From Burkholderia sp. L27(2015) (GTDB lineage: Bacteria > Pseudomonadota > Gammaproteobacteria > Burkholderiales > Burkholderiaceae): a stretch of DNA of 64,000 nt. The notes under the pieces were generated by a model. It was not told where the DNA came from, did no database searches, and saw nothing but the letters and a program-made list of their open reading frames with translations. Below are positions 37,959-47,927 of this stretch, piece after piece. The stretch spans positions 618,837 through 682,836 of the forward strand of contig NZ_LMUX01000016.1 in NCBI RefSeq assembly GCF_009765705.1, written 5' to 3'. The translations under genes and the position numbers were made by a program. Every line of letters starts with the position of its first letter. The stretch's first letter is position 1.

Positions 37959-37984
37959 AAAAGCCCGCTTCTAGCGGGCTTTTT
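37959..37984 (+). terminator. Rho-independent terminator of the tRNA cluster
   Basis: AAAAGCCCGC (37959-37968), a 5-base loop, GCGGGCTTTT and further T. Located 37 bp after tRNA-Asp. Confidence 0.9.
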
Positions 37985-38510
37985 GCTTTGGTATCTCAGG
38001 TGTTGGTTTTTTTATTTTCCGGTCAAGCCGAATCGGCCGACGAGACGAATTATTAAAATGGATAGTAATGCTTATTATATCGACGGGGCGTGCGGAATAG
38101 TGAAACGGCGTGCGCCGATCGTTGCACGGTAGTTCGCCAGCGTCCATCGCTAGGGGGGCTCAGTACATCTCGAACTATTCCTGTCCATGGCGGTTCGATA
38201 GCGGTGTGTCGTTGCCGCCGCTGAAACCCCACTCGCGCAGCCGACCCGACCAATAACTTACCCGGCCGAATTAAAGCCCTAATGCTGGTTGACCTTTAAA
38301 ACGGTTTTCAGACGTGCCGTTTTTCCATAAGTAAACTCGCGTTCGCGCAGACTTTGCCGGCGCGCTGTTGCATTTACGCTTGTCGAAGCAGGCGCAATCG
38401 GTAAATACCATCACGCGATAGTCTGCAATTATTTTTTTCTCTCTATACTCGAATCATTTGCAACGTATAGACGCCGCACGCACGGTGACTGTTGCTGAAC
38501 CCCGCGTGAG
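37985..38510. other. Intergenic region without recognised gene
   Basis: About 526 bp between the tRNA terminator and the GGDEF/EGL gene. Small open frames here have no recognisable features or ribosome binding site. The last 100 bp are AT-rich (TTATTTTTTTC, TATACT) and probably hold the promoter of the next gene, but I see no clear -35/-10 pair. Confidence 0.5.
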
Positions 38511-41500
38511 ATGCGAACGCGCCAGTCGGGAATCGGGATGCAGAACCCCTTTATTCGTTTGCTTGCCCGTTTGCGGGTAGGAAGAAAACTTCTCCTGATT
38601 TATTTGCTCGATTTGACCGCTGTGATCTACATCAGCGGTATCTTGATCCAAGAAAAATATATTGCGATTGATTTCGCCCAAAAGGAAATCACCGGTAATC
38701 ACTATATTGCGACAGTGCGCGATGCGTTTTGTGACGTGGCGCTGGCAGCAGTTGGGGCCGCCGCCGGCGATGCAACCGGTAATGCAACCGGTAATGCAAC
38801 CGCGGGTGCAGTCGCGAGTGCAGTGGCCGGCGCGCAGCCCGCTGCGCAACTGGCGCGGTATCCCCAGGCGCTAGCCGAGACACAACGCAAATACGGCGGC
38901 GACATGCAAAGCGCCGTGGCCAGTGCGCAATTGATACAGAGCTTCGCGCACCTGACTCAATCAGGTGGCTTGACGCCCGCCAATACGAGCGCGACGATTT
39001 CAAGCGCGCACGACCTGATCACGCGCGTAGGCAATCAGTCGAACCTGATTCTCGATCCCGATCTCGATAGCTACTACACCATGTCGCTGTTGGTGCTGCG
39101 CTATCCGGACCTGCTCGAAACCATCAACAACATCGGCGTGCGTGTCCATACGCGGGTGCCGGCCGGGCGGGTCGAGTCCAACGAAGCGCGCACGCGCTAT
39201 CTGATTCTGGAAGGGCAACTGGACTCGACGCTTAAAGGCCTCAGTTCCGACTACGGCGAAGCGATTGCGGCCCACCCGAGCATGCGCACGGAACTCGAGC
39301 CGTCGCTGAACACCATGTTGACTGCTGCCGACCTATATCGACGGACTGCGCGCAATTTGGTCGAGAACGGCTCGAACCCCGCCGCGCTGGCCCAGGTCGA
39401 CGTGGCGCAGCGCGCCTTGATCGGCACGATACGCGGTGCCTGGGACGCGTCCGCACAGCAACTCGATGTCTTGCTGCGCGCTCGCATCCACGAGTTCTTC
39501 TTGCGGATGTGGTTGCATCTGGGTACGGCGCTCACGTTGTTGTGCTGCATTTTGTTGATGGTGTATTTCGTCGCGCGACAGATCGCCCAGCCGCTGCGGC
39601 ATTTATCGCGCGTGATGGACACGGTGCGGCGCACCGGCGACCACAGCCTGCGTGCCTACTGGAACAGTCAGGACGAAATCGGCCGGCTGGTGCTCGGGTT
39701 TAACGGCATGCTGGAACAGCTCGACCGCGAGCGCGAAACGCAAAAGGAGCTGGCGGCGACGGCGCGCGCGTCCGAAGCACAACAGGCATTGGTCGAGGCA
39801 ACGCCTGTGCCGATGGTGGTCACGGCCATCCCTGGCCACGAAGTGCTGCATGCCAATCAACCGGCACTCGAATGGCTGAACGGCATCCAGGTGGATCCGT
39901 GGGCGAAGGGCCTCGATTCGTCGGTGCGGGCGCGCTTTTTCCAGCAGCTCTCCGACCGTGGCGCAGTGGACGAATTCGAGGTGCGCTGGAAGGGGGGCGC
40001 AGAACCGGCCTGGGCCGTGTTGTCGGCTCGGCGTCTGCAATTTCAGGGGCAAGATGCGGTGCTCACCGCGTTCGCACGGATCAATCACCTCAAGTTAATG
40101 GAACAGCGGCTGGAGTTGTGGGCGAAGGTGTTCGAAGCGTCGTCGGAGGGCATACTGATTATCGACAGCGAGCTGCGCGTGCTCACCGTCAATCAGGCGT
40201 TTTATCGAGGCACCGGTTACGACAGCCAAGGCGTGATTGGCGAATATCCGGCATTCCTGCAGGGTCTGCCGCAGAGTTCGCCCAGCGATGACGTGATGCA
40301 AACTCCGGCTGGCGCGCCCGGCCATGCACTCACCGAGCTGGCGTTAATCGTGGCGCGGCGCGGCGCCTGGCAAGGCGAGGCGAAAATCCGCAAGCGCAAT
40401 GGCGAAACCTATCCGGCCTGGTTGATGGTCAGCGCCGTGCGGGAAAAGAACGACCACGTTTCGTATTTCATCCTGACCTCGATCGACATCAGCGACCGCA
40501 AGCGTAGCGAAGCGCGCATCGAATTCCTGGCGCAGCACGATGTACTCACCGAGCTGCCCAATCGCGCCTTGTGCACCGAGCGGCTGCGGCTCGCCTTGCA
40601 ACAAGCGCGGCGTAGCAAGCAACAGGTCGCGGTGTTGTTCATCGATCTCGACCGCTTTAAAAATGTCAACGATTCGCTCGGCCATCATATCGGCGATGGC
40701 CTGCTGCGCTCGGTAGCGGGCCGCTTGCTGCAGTCGGTGCGCGCCGGCGATACGGTGAGCCGGCTTGGCGGCGATGAATTTATCATCCTGCTCAATGGCG
40801 TGAGCGGCGTCGAGGAGATCAGCCATATCGTCGAAGACCGTCTGATCCCCCTGATACGCCAGCCGCATGAAGTCAACGGCGCTGAAATACATGTGTCTTG
40901 CAGCATCGGTATCGCCGTGTTCCCGGACGATGGCGTCGATATCGACGCTTTGATGCAGCACGCCGATGCGGCAATGTACGAGGCCAAAGCGAACGGTCGC
41001 AATGTTGCACGGTTTTTCTCGGCCGAGATGACGCAACGTTCGCGCATGCGTTTGCATCTGGAGTCGAGTCTGCGCCACGCGATCGAGCTCGGCGAGTTGA
41101 AGCTCGTGTACCAGCCTTATGTCGAGGCCCAAGACGGTAGGCTGGCCGGCTTCGAGGGCTTGTTGCGCTGGAATCATCCGGAGTTGGGTGCGATCTCGCC
41201 GATGCAGTTTATTCCGATTGCCGAAGAAACCGGGCTGATCGTGCCGATCGGCGCGTGGGTGATCGAGCAGGCGTGCGCGCAGATGGCCGCGTGGCGAGCG
41301 CAAGGCTACGGCGAAGTGCAGGTTTCGATCAATTTGTCGGCGGTCCAGCTCAAGCATTCAGGCTTGCTGCAGTGCCTGCGCGACAGCTTGGCGCGGCATG
41401 CCATCAAGGCTGGCCGGCTGGAACTGGAGATTACCGAAACGACCCTGATGGAAAGCGTCGAAGCCAATTTGTTGATGCTCTCGGCGATCCGGGAGCTGGG

Positions 41501-41843
41501 CGTGCGGCTATCGATCGACGATTTCGGCACCGGCTATTCCAGCTTGAATTACCTGAGCCGGTTTGCCTTGGATCGACTGAAAATCGATCGCTCGTTTGTG
41601 CACGATATGGTTGAAGGCTCGACGGACTTTGCGATTGCCAAAGCGATCATTGGGCTGGGCCACACTTTGGGGCTCAGGGTGGTGGCCGAAGGTGTGGAGA
41701 CTGAACTGGAGGCCCGGCTGTTACGCGCGGCCGGGTGCGACGAGTTCCAGGGCTTCTTTTTCGCCAAGCCGCTGCCGGCCGCCGAGCTGGGCGCTTGGCT
41801 TACGGCGTCGTCGTCGCCGCCGCGGATGAAGGTGCAGGCATAG
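38511..41843 (+). CDS. Membrane GGDEF/EAL-type c-di-GMP signalling protein with HAMP and PAS
   Basis: The 1110-residue protein has an N-terminal membrane span (LLLIYLLDLTAVIYIS), a large periplasmic sensing domain, a second span near 340-360, HAMP, two PAS-like regions, and tandem catalytic domains. The GGDEF domain has an intact active site, R-L-GGDEF at residues 753-757, and no obvious RxxD five residues upstream. In the EAL domain the signature reads E882-G-L, while later motifs ITETTLME, DDFGTGYSSL, KIDRSF and EGVET are conserved, so phosphodiesterase activity remains possible. The early periplasmic part has a short in-frame repeat encoding GNAT units (near 38765-38830). ATG 38538 is an alternative start with GGGA upstream. 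It may set c-di-GMP levels sensed by PelD; that link is inference. Confidence 0.92.
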   Translation: MRTRQSGIGMQNPFIRLLARLRVGRKLLLIYLLDLTAVIYISGILIQEKYIAIDFAQKEITGNHYIATVRDAFCDVALAAVGAAAGDATGNATGNATAGAVASAVAGAQPAAQLARYPQALAETQRKYGGDMQSAVASAQLIQSFAHLTQSGGLTPANTSATISSAHDLITRVGNQSNLILDPDLDSYYTMSLLVLRYPDLLETINNIGVRVHTRVPAGRVESNEARTRYLILEGQLDSTLKGLSSDYGEAIAAHPSMRTELEPSLNTMLTAADLYRRTARNLVENGSNPAALAQVDVAQRALIGTIRGAWDASAQQLDVLLRARIHEFFLRMWLHLGTALTLLCCILLMVYFVARQIAQPLRHLSRVMDTVRRTGDHSLRAYWNSQDEIGRLVLGFNGMLEQLDRERETQKELAATARASEAQQALVEATPVPMVVTAIPGHEVLHANQPALEWLNGIQVDPWAKGLDSSVRARFFQQLSDRGAVDEFEVRWKGGAEPAWAVLSARRLQFQGQDAVLTAFARINHLKLMEQRLELWAKVFEASSEGILIIDSELRVLTVNQAFYRGTGYDSQGVIGEYPAFLQGLPQSSPSDDVMQTPAGAPGHALTELALIVARRGAWQGEAKIRKRNGETYPAWLMVSAVREKNDHVSYFILTSIDISDRKRSEARIEFLAQHDVLTELPNRALCTERLRLALQQARRSKQQVAVLFIDLDRFKNVNDSLGHHIGDGLLRSVAGRLLQSVRAGDTVSRLGGDEFIILLNGVSGVEEISHIVEDRLIPLIRQPHEVNGAEIHVSCSIGIAVFPDDGVDIDALMQHADAAMYEAKANGRNVARFFSAEMTQRSRMRLHLESSLRHAIELGELKLVYQPYVEAQDGRLAGFEGLLRWNHPELGAISPMQFIPIAEETGLIVPIGAWVIEQACAQMAAWRAQGYGEVQVSINLSAVQLKHSGLLQCLRDSLARHAIKAGRLELEITETTLMESVEANLLMLSAIRELGVRLSIDDFGTGYSSLNYLSRFALDRLKIDRSFVHDMVEGSTDFAIAKAIIGLGHTLGLRVVAEGVETELEARLLRAAGCDEFQGFFFAKPLPAAELGAWLTASSSPPRMKVQA

Positions 41844-41858
41844 ATCGGCGTGGCATGG

Positions 41859-41874
41859 GCTAGCCGCGGCTAGC
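41859..41874. repeat. Perfect 16-bp palindrome over the MATE gene stop codon
   Basis: GCTAGC-CGCG-GCTAGC reads the same on both strands. It sits between two convergent genes and contains the TAG of the MATE gene. Without a T run it is not a typical terminator. Confidence 0.8.
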
Positions 41875-43237
41875 GCGTGGGCGCCCTAGCCGAACGCTCA
41901 CGCGAACCGCCGAATTGCGCATACCAAAACGCCAGCAACATCAGCGCAGCCGCGGCCACGCTCAACATATTGGCGAACCAGAAACCGCGCGCTCCGGTGA
42001 GCGCTGCCGTCATATTTCCTGCAACGTTGAAGCCGAACCAATAGCCGCCGCCCAGGCCCACGCCCCATAGCGCGACGGCGTAAATCAGCGTGGGTACCAC
42101 CGCAATCTTGTAAGCGCGCAATACGAACGCGGTGGAGATTTGCAGCGCATCCCAGAAGTGATAGAAGCCCACCAGCAGCAACAGCGGTAGGGCGGCTGCA
42201 GCCACCGCCGGGTTGGGCGTGTAGGCCGAGATGATCCAGCCGCGCGTGGCGATCACGGTCGTGCCATAAAGAATGGCCACAACGCCGGCGAGCGCGATGC
42301 CATGTCGTGAAACAGCGCGCGCCTCGGCGCGTTGCTGAGCGCCCAGGTGTTGCGCGACCAGCGTAGAGGTCGCGATACCGATCGACAGCGGCGTCATGTA
42401 GAGCACGGCGCCGAGATTGCTGGCGATCTGATGGGCCGCGAGCTGAGTGGTGCCGAAGCGCGCGATAAACAAGGCCATGAAGGTGTAGGCCGTCACTTCG
42501 ATCAAATAGGACAGGCCCATCGGCACGCCCAGTTTGAGCAGTTCGGCCTGGCGCGCCCAGATGGGGCGGCTGAATCGTTTGAAGATGCCGAATGGCCGAT
42601 ACACCGGGTGGCGCAGCATCAATGCGATCGCAATGATGCAAGTACACCAGTTGATCAGCGTGGTCGCCAGCGCGCAGCCCACACCGCCAAGCGCCGGCAC
42701 GCCCCAGCCGCCGAAAATGAACCAGGCGTTAGCGGGAATTTTCAGGGCGAGGGCAACCACCTGGATTGCCATCACGTAACGCGGCCGCGCGATGGCGTTG
42801 GACAGCGAGTTATAAATCCTGAAAATCAGACTGGCGGGCAGGCCAAGCGCGAGCAGGCGCAAATAGGCCATGGTGCGCTCGGTCAAATGCGGTTCGGCGT
42901 GCGAGATGTTGAGCAAGGGAGCGGGAAAAGCCAGCAGCACCGAACCGATCACGGCCAGCCCGAGTGCCAGCCACGCGGCCTGTCGTACGGCTTCGCCGAT
43001 CTCAGCTGGGCGATGTGCGCCGAAAAAATGGCCGACGATCGGTTGCAGCGCGACCAGGATGCCGGTGAGCGCAATGTAGATCGAGATATAGATCGAGGAG
43101 CCGAGCCCCAGCGCTGCAAGGTCGAGCGAGGAAAAACGGCCGACCATAGCGGTATCGATCACCCCGAAGGCGATGATGGCGAGCTGGCCGATCAGTATCG
43201 GCCACGCCAGGACGACGATGCGACGCAGGTCTTGCAT
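41870..43237 (-). CDS. MATE family efflux transporter (NorM-like)
   Basis: The 455-residue protein has about twelve membrane spans in two related halves, beginning LRRIVVLAWPILIGQLAIIAFGVIDTAMVGR, the MATE start with the substrate/ion-binding region VIDTAMVGR. The second half repeats the pattern (LLKLGVPMGLSYLIEVTAYTF). Such pumps export cationic drugs and metabolites in exchange for Na+ or H+. It is convergent with the GGDEF/EGL gene (26-bp gap) and follows the glycosyltransferase gene by about 100 bp on the same strand. Confidence 0.92.
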   Translation of the reverse strand: MQDLRRIVVLAWPILIGQLAIIAFGVIDTAMVGRFSSLDLAALGLGSSIYISIYIALTGILVALQPIVGHFFGAHRPAEIGEAVRQAAWLALGLAVIGSVLLAFPAPLLNISHAEPHLTERTMAYLRLLALGLPASLIFRIYNSLSNAIARPRYVMAIQVVALALKIPANAWFIFGGWGVPALGGVGCALATTLINWCTCIIAIALMLRHPVYRPFGIFKRFSRPIWARQAELLKLGVPMGLSYLIEVTAYTFMALFIARFGTTQLAAHQIASNLGAVLYMTPLSIGIATSTLVAQHLGAQQRAEARAVSRHGIALAGVVAILYGTTVIATRGWIISAYTPNPAVAAAALPLLLLVGFYHFWDALQISTAFVLRAYKIAVVPTLIYAVALWGVGLGGGYWFGFNVAGNMTAALTGARGFWFANMLSVAAAALMLLAFWYAQFGGSRERSARAPTR

Positions 43238-43294
43238 GAGCGATCAGGGTTGAAGTGGCGGCGCAAAAAGCACCCGCGGGGCGAAAATGCATAC

Positions 43295-43327
43295 GCTCAC
43301 CAGCGGCTCACCAGCGGCTCACCAGCG
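43295..43327. repeat. Three 11-bp tandem repeats
   Basis: GCTCACCAGCG occurs three times in a row in the spacer between the MATE and glycosyltransferase genes. Function not evident. Confidence 0.85.
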
Positions 43328-43343
43328 GGTTCGGCGGCTAGGC

Positions 43344-45071
43344 CTACGAGCGTTTATCCTTGGCACGCTCACGGATATACAAGCGGAAACGCTCGTCGCG
43401 GTCAGCCGGCCGGCGACCTTCCCACGCGAGCCGCCAGGAAAACTTGGGCGCGGCAACGGGCGGGTCAAAATCGCTGTTGTCTTGTCTGAGGATCACGTCG
43501 CAATCGCCGTCGCCAAACGCAAAGCGCATATTGCCGAAATAGGCGAACGATGCGAGCTGGGCGTCGCCGAGGCGAATCGGCGTGATGCAAGTGTAGTCGG
43601 CGGGCAGGCGTGTGGCGATCTGTGTTGCGACGTCGCGGTAGGTGCGGCCGTAGTTGATCAGCGGCAGCCACAGCGTCATCAACAATACCCACATCAAGGT
43701 GGTGCCCGCGCTGGACAGCACCACGCTGCGCCATAACACTTTCGGATGGCGCGACAACCGCCACTGCACCAACAGGAACCAGCACAGCGTGATCAGCAGC
43801 GCCGCGAGCAATTCCGATGCGCTGAATTCAGGCTTGAATCCCGGCACGAGACGCTCGAGGTTGCGCGCAATGGGGTGGGGAAAACCGCTCAGCCCGGCAA
43901 TCCAGACCAGCCATACGAACCCGCCGAGTATGGTAAAGCTCAGCACGGCAAACCAGTCGAACGCGTTGATCGCGCCGCGCTTCAGAGTGGGCAAACCGAA
44001 GCTGGCGAGCACGGCCAGCGGCGGCAGCAGCAATATGAACAGCAAATTGCTTTGATGGCTCTGCATGACCACCAGCACCAGCAGCACGCTCACGACTGTT
44101 AAAGGAATCGCAACGTGGGGCGCACGCCGCAATCCAGGCCAGCTGTACCACGACCAGATCGCCAGTGGCCATGCAGGCCATGTGAAGAGCGGCAGGTTTT
44201 TCAGGGCGTAGAAAAACACCGCGGTGGGTGGCGCGCCGAGGTTGTTGAAATTGCCGAACGCCCAGCTCTTCAGGAAGGCCGGCGCTTCGTCCGGCAGCAG
44301 CCGCAGCGCGGTGAGCGGCCACACGAGCGAGATAGCCAATGCCAGCGCGATGCCGATCGGCAAAGTGCGGCTGGCCTGCAATTCCTTACAGATTGCGGCA
44401 ACGATGCAAACGGCTGCGAGCAGCGTGAGCAGCATGACTGGATCGGCGGATAGCGTCACTAGACCCAGCGCGCTTCCCCACCACAGCGCGCCCTGGACCG
44501 GCTTGTCGATACAGCGGATCAGGCCATACACCAGCATCGCCACGCAGGCCAGTTGTGCCACTTCCGGCGTAGTCTCATGCCCGCGTTCGGCGAGCCCGAA
44601 ACTCGCGAGCAGGATCAGTACGGCGCCGTCCGCGAGCGTGCGTCCGTAATCGCGCGGTTCGGGTTCACCGCCGAACACGTACTTGAACGGCTGGATCTCG
44701 GGGCGTCGGCCCAGCAGGTAGGTACCGTACCAGACGAATGCGCAGGTGAGGGTGAATAGGATGCCGGTGGCGATGCGCGATGCGTCGCTGGGCGCAATCC
44801 AGCCATCGAGCGTGCGGATGGCGATGGCGCCGAGCCAATACATCAGCGGCCCTGCCGCCGTGCTGGCTTTGCCGATCAGATTGGGCAACAGCCAGTCGTG
44901 CGAGCCGCCTTGCACCATCGTCCACATCACGCCGAAGCCGGCCGCGTCCTCGTTTTTCCAGGGATCGCGCCCAAATAGGCCCGAGCCGGCGTAGATCACG
45001 CAGATCGCGAGCAGAGCCCAGCGCGGCAGGGCGCGTGTAGCGGAGGCGGATAGGCGGACGGCAGGACGCAT
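43344..45071 (-). CDS. GT39/ArnT-like membrane glycosyltransferase
   Basis: The 575-residue integral membrane protein has about eleven to twelve spans. The first periplasmic loop carries GLFGRDPWKNEDAAG, with the Asp and Glu positions typical of the GT-C fold (PMT/ArnT) active site. A periplasmic C-terminal part follows the last span (RTYRDVATQIATRLP to the end). GT-C enzymes use polyprenyl-phosphate sugars to glycosylate lipids or proteins in the periplasm. Acceptor and sugar are unknown; no arn genes lie nearby. Confidence 0.85.
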   Translation of the reverse strand: MRPAVRLSASATRALPRWALLAICVIYAGSGLFGRDPWKNEDAAGFGVMWTMVQGGSHDWLLPNLIGKASTAAGPLMYWLGAIAIRTLDGWIAPSDASRIATGILFTLTCAFVWYGTYLLGRRPEIQPFKYVFGGEPEPRDYGRTLADGAVLILLASFGLAERGHETTPEVAQLACVAMLVYGLIRCIDKPVQGALWWGSALGLVTLSADPVMLLTLLAAVCIVAAICKELQASRTLPIGIALALAISLVWPLTALRLLPDEAPAFLKSWAFGNFNNLGAPPTAVFFYALKNLPLFTWPAWPLAIWSWYSWPGLRRAPHVAIPLTVVSVLLVLVVMQSHQSNLLFILLLPPLAVLASFGLPTLKRGAINAFDWFAVLSFTILGGFVWLVWIAGLSGFPHPIARNLERLVPGFKPEFSASELLAALLITLCWFLLVQWRLSRHPKVLWRSVVLSSAGTTLMWVLLMTLWLPLINYGRTYRDVATQIATRLPADYTCITPIRLGDAQLASFAYFGNMRFAFGDGDCDVILRQDNSDFDPPVAAPKFSWRLAWEGRRPADRDERFRLYIRERAKDKRS

Positions 45072-45228
45072 TGATTTCGCAAGAACTCAGCTAGTCAGCT
45101 GAAAACAAAGACAGACAGAAAGCGGGCTTGTACCGCCGGGATCCGGCATTTTAGCCGGGTCACGCTCGACTGGGCAGATTGTTGTACTTTTGCAGAGGCT
45201 ACGCCACAACGCCACAGCGGCCCAATAA

Positions 45229-45256
45229 AAAAGGCAGCCGGAGCTGCCTTTTTTGC
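45229..45256 (-). terminator. Rho-independent terminator downstream of rpmE2
   Basis: AAAAAAGGCAGC (45229-45240), a CGGA loop and GCTGCCTTTTTT (45245-45256) form a perfect 12-bp stem. It lies about 90 bp beyond the rpmE2 stop on the minus strand. Confidence 0.9.
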
Positions 45257-45347
45257 GCGGCTGAATATTCAACCGCAACCGCCTGCTGTAACTTATGCAA
45301 CTGGCTCATGCAACCCGCTTATGCAGCCAGTTGCTGATGCCGGCAAC

Positions 45348-45623
45348 TTACGATGCGTCCTTGGCGGCAACCTTGCCGTCGGCGCGCTTGCCAAATTTCT
45401 GGCGGAACTTCTCGATGCGGCCTGCCGTATCCATGATCTTTTGCTGACCGGTATAGAACGGGTGCGATTCCGACGAAACTTCAATTTTCGCCAGCGGATA
45501 TTGTTTGCCGTTGAATTCAGCGGTTTCGCGGGTCTGGATGGTCGAGCGGGTCACGAATTTGAAGTCGTTCGACACATCGATAAACAGCACTTCGCGGTAA
45601 TTCGGGTGGATGCCTTCTTTCAT
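45348..45623 (-). CDS. rpmE2: 50S ribosomal protein L31 type B
   Basis: The 91-residue protein starts [18 protein letters not shown] at ATG 45623 with AAGGAAG upstream; a longer frame of 110 residues is not needed. It lacks the CxxC zinc ligands of type A L31 and has [10 protein letters not shown], so it is the zinc-independent type B paralogue. These are often induced by zinc limitation, although no Zur-like box was recognised. It is downstream of rho with 225 bp between. Confidence 0.96.
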   Translation of the reverse strand: MKEGIHPNYREVLFIDVSNDFKFVTRSTIQTRETAEFNGKQYPLAKIEVSSESHPFYTGQQKIMDTAGRIEKFRQKFGKRADGKVAAKDAS

Positions 45624-45790
45624 GCTTCTTCCTTGGTAACGTTGGGTAGCCAGCCCGCGGTGGCCGGAGTTCACCGGCACGACCTGGCGCGAGCCACTTG
45701 CCTTGAATATTTAAACCTGCATCAAGCCCGAAATTATGCCATGAAATCGGGCACTTGGCGGGTTATTTTGGGTTCAAGCTTAACCGGCGC

Positions 45791-45859
45791 GACGGTTCGA
45801 CATCAACCGCGGCGACGGTTCCATATCAACCGCGGCGACGGTTCCACATTAGCCGCCGC
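45791..45859. repeat. 23-bp tandem repeat at the 3' end of rho
   Basis: Three units starting GACGGTTC at 45791, 45814 and 45837, with a partial fourth at 45860, separated by exactly 23 bp. Units 1 and 2 differ at few positions. The third unit covers the rho stop codon and its last codons. Confidence 0.88.
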
Positions 45860-47111
45860 GACGCATCAAATCGAAGAACTCCGCGTTGCTCTTGGTCTGC
45901 TTGACCTTGTCGAGCAGGAATTCCATCGCTTCGATTTCATCCATTTCGTGAATGAACTTACGCAGGATCCACACTTTTTGCAGGATTTCCGGCTTGATCA
46001 GCAACTCTTCGCGGCGCGTGCCCGATTTATTCAGGTTGATCGACGGATAAACGCGCTTTTCAGCCAGGCGGCGCTCCAAGTGCACTTCCATGTTGCCGGT
46101 GCCCTTGAATTCTTCGTAGATCACATCGTCCATGCGGCTGCCGGTTTCGATCAGTGCGGTGCCGATAATGGTGAGCGAGCCGCCTTCTTCGATATTACGT
46201 GCCGCGCCGAAAAAGCGTTTCGGGCGTTGCAGCGCATTGGCGTCGACACCGCCGGTGAGCACCTTGCCGGATGCGGGCACCACCGTGTTGTAGGCGCGTG
46301 CGAGACGGGTGATCGAATCCAGCAGGATCACGACGTCGTGTTTCATTTCGACCAGCCGTTTGGCCTTTTCGATCACCATTTCGGCGACCTGGACGTGACG
46401 CGAAGCCGGTTCGTCGAAGGTCGAGGCAATCACTTCGCCGACCACGGAGCGCTGCATTTCGGTCACTTCTTCAGGGCGCTCGTCGATCAGCAGCACGAAG
46501 AGGGTGACGTCGGGGTGATTGGTTTTGATCGCGTGCGCAATGTGTTGCAGCATCACGGTCTTGCCCGATTTGGGCGAGGCCACCAGCAAGCCGCGCTGGC
46601 CTTTGCCGATCGGCGCAATCATGTCGATGACGCGCCCGGTGATGTTCTCTTCGCCGCGCGAATCGCGTTCGAGCGCGAGCGGTTTGTTCGGGTGCAGCGG
46701 CGTCAAGTTCTCGAACATGATCTTGTGTTTCGAGGCTTCCGGCGCTTCACCGTTGACCTTGTCCACCTTGACCAGCGCGAAGTAGCGTTCGCCGTCTTTC
46801 GGGGTGCGGACTTCACCTTCGATGGTGTCGCCCGTGTGCAAATTGAAACGACGGATCTGCGAAGGGCTGATGTAGATGTCGTCGGTGCTGGCCAGATACG
46901 ATGTTTCTGGCGAACGCAGGAACCCGAAACCGTCGGGGAGTACTTCGAGCGTGCCGTCTCCGAAAATGGTTTCGCCGGTTTTGGCGCGTTTTTTCAGAAT
47001 GGCGAACATGAGTTCCTGCTTGCGCAGGCGGTTCGCGTTCTCGATGTCGAGACCATTGGCCATCTCGATCAATGCGGAGACGTGCTGAGACTTAAGCTCG
47101 GATAAATGCAT
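45849..47111 (-). CDS. rho: Transcription termination factor Rho
   Basis: The 420-residue protein has the N-terminal helical and cold-shock-like RNA-binding domain ([27 protein letters not shown]), the P-loop [11 protein letters not shown], Walker B with [15 protein letters not shown] and the Q/R loops up to MRRGG. It is the hexameric RNA helicase for factor-dependent termination. Length is typical. Its last codons lie in a 23-bp tandem repeat that continues beyond the stop. Confidence 0.97.
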   Translation of the reverse strand: MHLSELKSQHVSALIEMANGLDIENANRLRKQELMFAILKKRAKTGETIFGDGTLEVLPDGFGFLRSPETSYLASTDDIYISPSQIRRFNLHTGDTIEGEVRTPKDGERYFALVKVDKVNGEAPEASKHKIMFENLTPLHPNKPLALERDSRGEENITGRVIDMIAPIGKGQRGLLVASPKSGKTVMLQHIAHAIKTNHPDVTLFVLLIDERPEEVTEMQRSVVGEVIASTFDEPASRHVQVAEMVIEKAKRLVEMKHDVVILLDSITRLARAYNTVVPASGKVLTGGVDANALQRPKRFFGAARNIEEGGSLTIIGTALIETGSRMDDVIYEEFKGTGNMEVHLERRLAEKRVYPSINLNKSGTRREELLIKPEILQKVWILRKFIHEMDEIEAMEFLLDKVKQTKSNAEFFDLMRRGG

Positions 47112-47291
47112 ACAGGAATCCCGCCGGGGAGAGAGTTACTACGAAATGGAGAGGGCGAGCGGACGCTCAGAGGATTTATGCGGTTTCGCTTTTTTTCGAA
47201 CTGTAACACAGCTCGATTTGCTTGCTAGTGCCGGTAGGCGGGAGCAAGCGTGGATTGTTGCGATGACGCAACAATCCACATCATGACAGAT

Positions 47292-47618
47292 TTAGAGATG
47301 GCTGTCCAGAAATGCCGTCAATTGCGACTTGGACAGCGCGCCGACCTTCTGCGCGGCCACGGCGCCGTTCTTGAACAGGATCAGCGTCGGAATACCGCGC
47401 ACGCCGAATTTTACCGGCGTCGACTGGTTTTCATCGACATTGAGCTTGGCGATTTGCAGGCGATCGCCGTAGTCCTTTGCGACTTCTTCCAGGATAGGGG
47501 CAATCATCTTGCACGGACCGCACCATTCTGCCCAAAAATCCAGCAGCACCGGTTTGTCGGCCTTGACGACGTCCTGTTCGAAGGATGCGTCGCTGATATG
47601 TTTGATTTGTTCACTCAT
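47292..47618 (-). CDS. trxA: Thioredoxin
   Basis: The 108-residue thioredoxin has the redox motif WCGPCK in [14 protein letters not shown], the cis-Pro segment [12 protein letters not shown] and a typical C-terminal helix. It is the general cytoplasmic disulfide reductant. GAGG lies upstream of the ATG. It is 180 bp upstream of rho on the same strand, an order common in proteobacteria. Confidence 0.97.
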   Translation of the reverse strand: MSEQIKHISDASFEQDVVKADKPVLLDFWAEWCGPCKMIAPILEEVAKDYGDRLQIAKLNVDENQSTPVKFGVRGIPTLILFKNGAVAAQKVGALSKSQLTAFLDSHL

Positions 47619-47916
47619 TATAAAAATACCTCGTTACCGTGGTTGGAGCCGACGGCGTAAGAAGATTATCCGTTACGATGCAAAAAAATAGCCTGATTCA
47701 ATCTCGTAGCGGCAGGGCGGGTCCGGTCAGAGCGACTACATTGCTTACCGGCCGGCTGCCGTCCATACGTTGTTTTCAATCGGCTGTCATCTTAGCCCAA
47801 ATTACAGGACCTTGCCGGAGACGACTTCACAGGGTTCTCCTTTGGCGCGCATCGTGCGCACGCACGTGCAACGTAAAAAGCTGCGGTGCGGACGTGCCTC
47901 GCGGGCGCAGCGGTGG
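47619..47916. other. Divergent spacer between trxA and ffs
   Basis: About 300 bp holding the trxA leader and the upstream region of the SRP RNA gene. No open frame with supporting features was found. A TAGAAT at 47917-47922 marks the -10 of the RNA gene. Confidence 0.5.
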
Positions 47917-47927
47917 TAGAATGCTTC

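Noticed and set aside
38053-38253. Small 66-codon open frame on the minus strand between tRNA genes and the GGDEF/EGL gene
   Set aside because: No ribosome binding site, no recognisable motif, Arg-rich; not distinguishable from chance.
45791-45859. Possible CRISPR array
   Set aside because: Repeats are contiguous with no unique spacers; it is a plain tandem repeat.
45321-47105. Open frame of 594 codons on the plus strand opposite rho
   Set aside because: Phe/His/Arg-rich composition without motifs; it mirrors the rho codon pattern.
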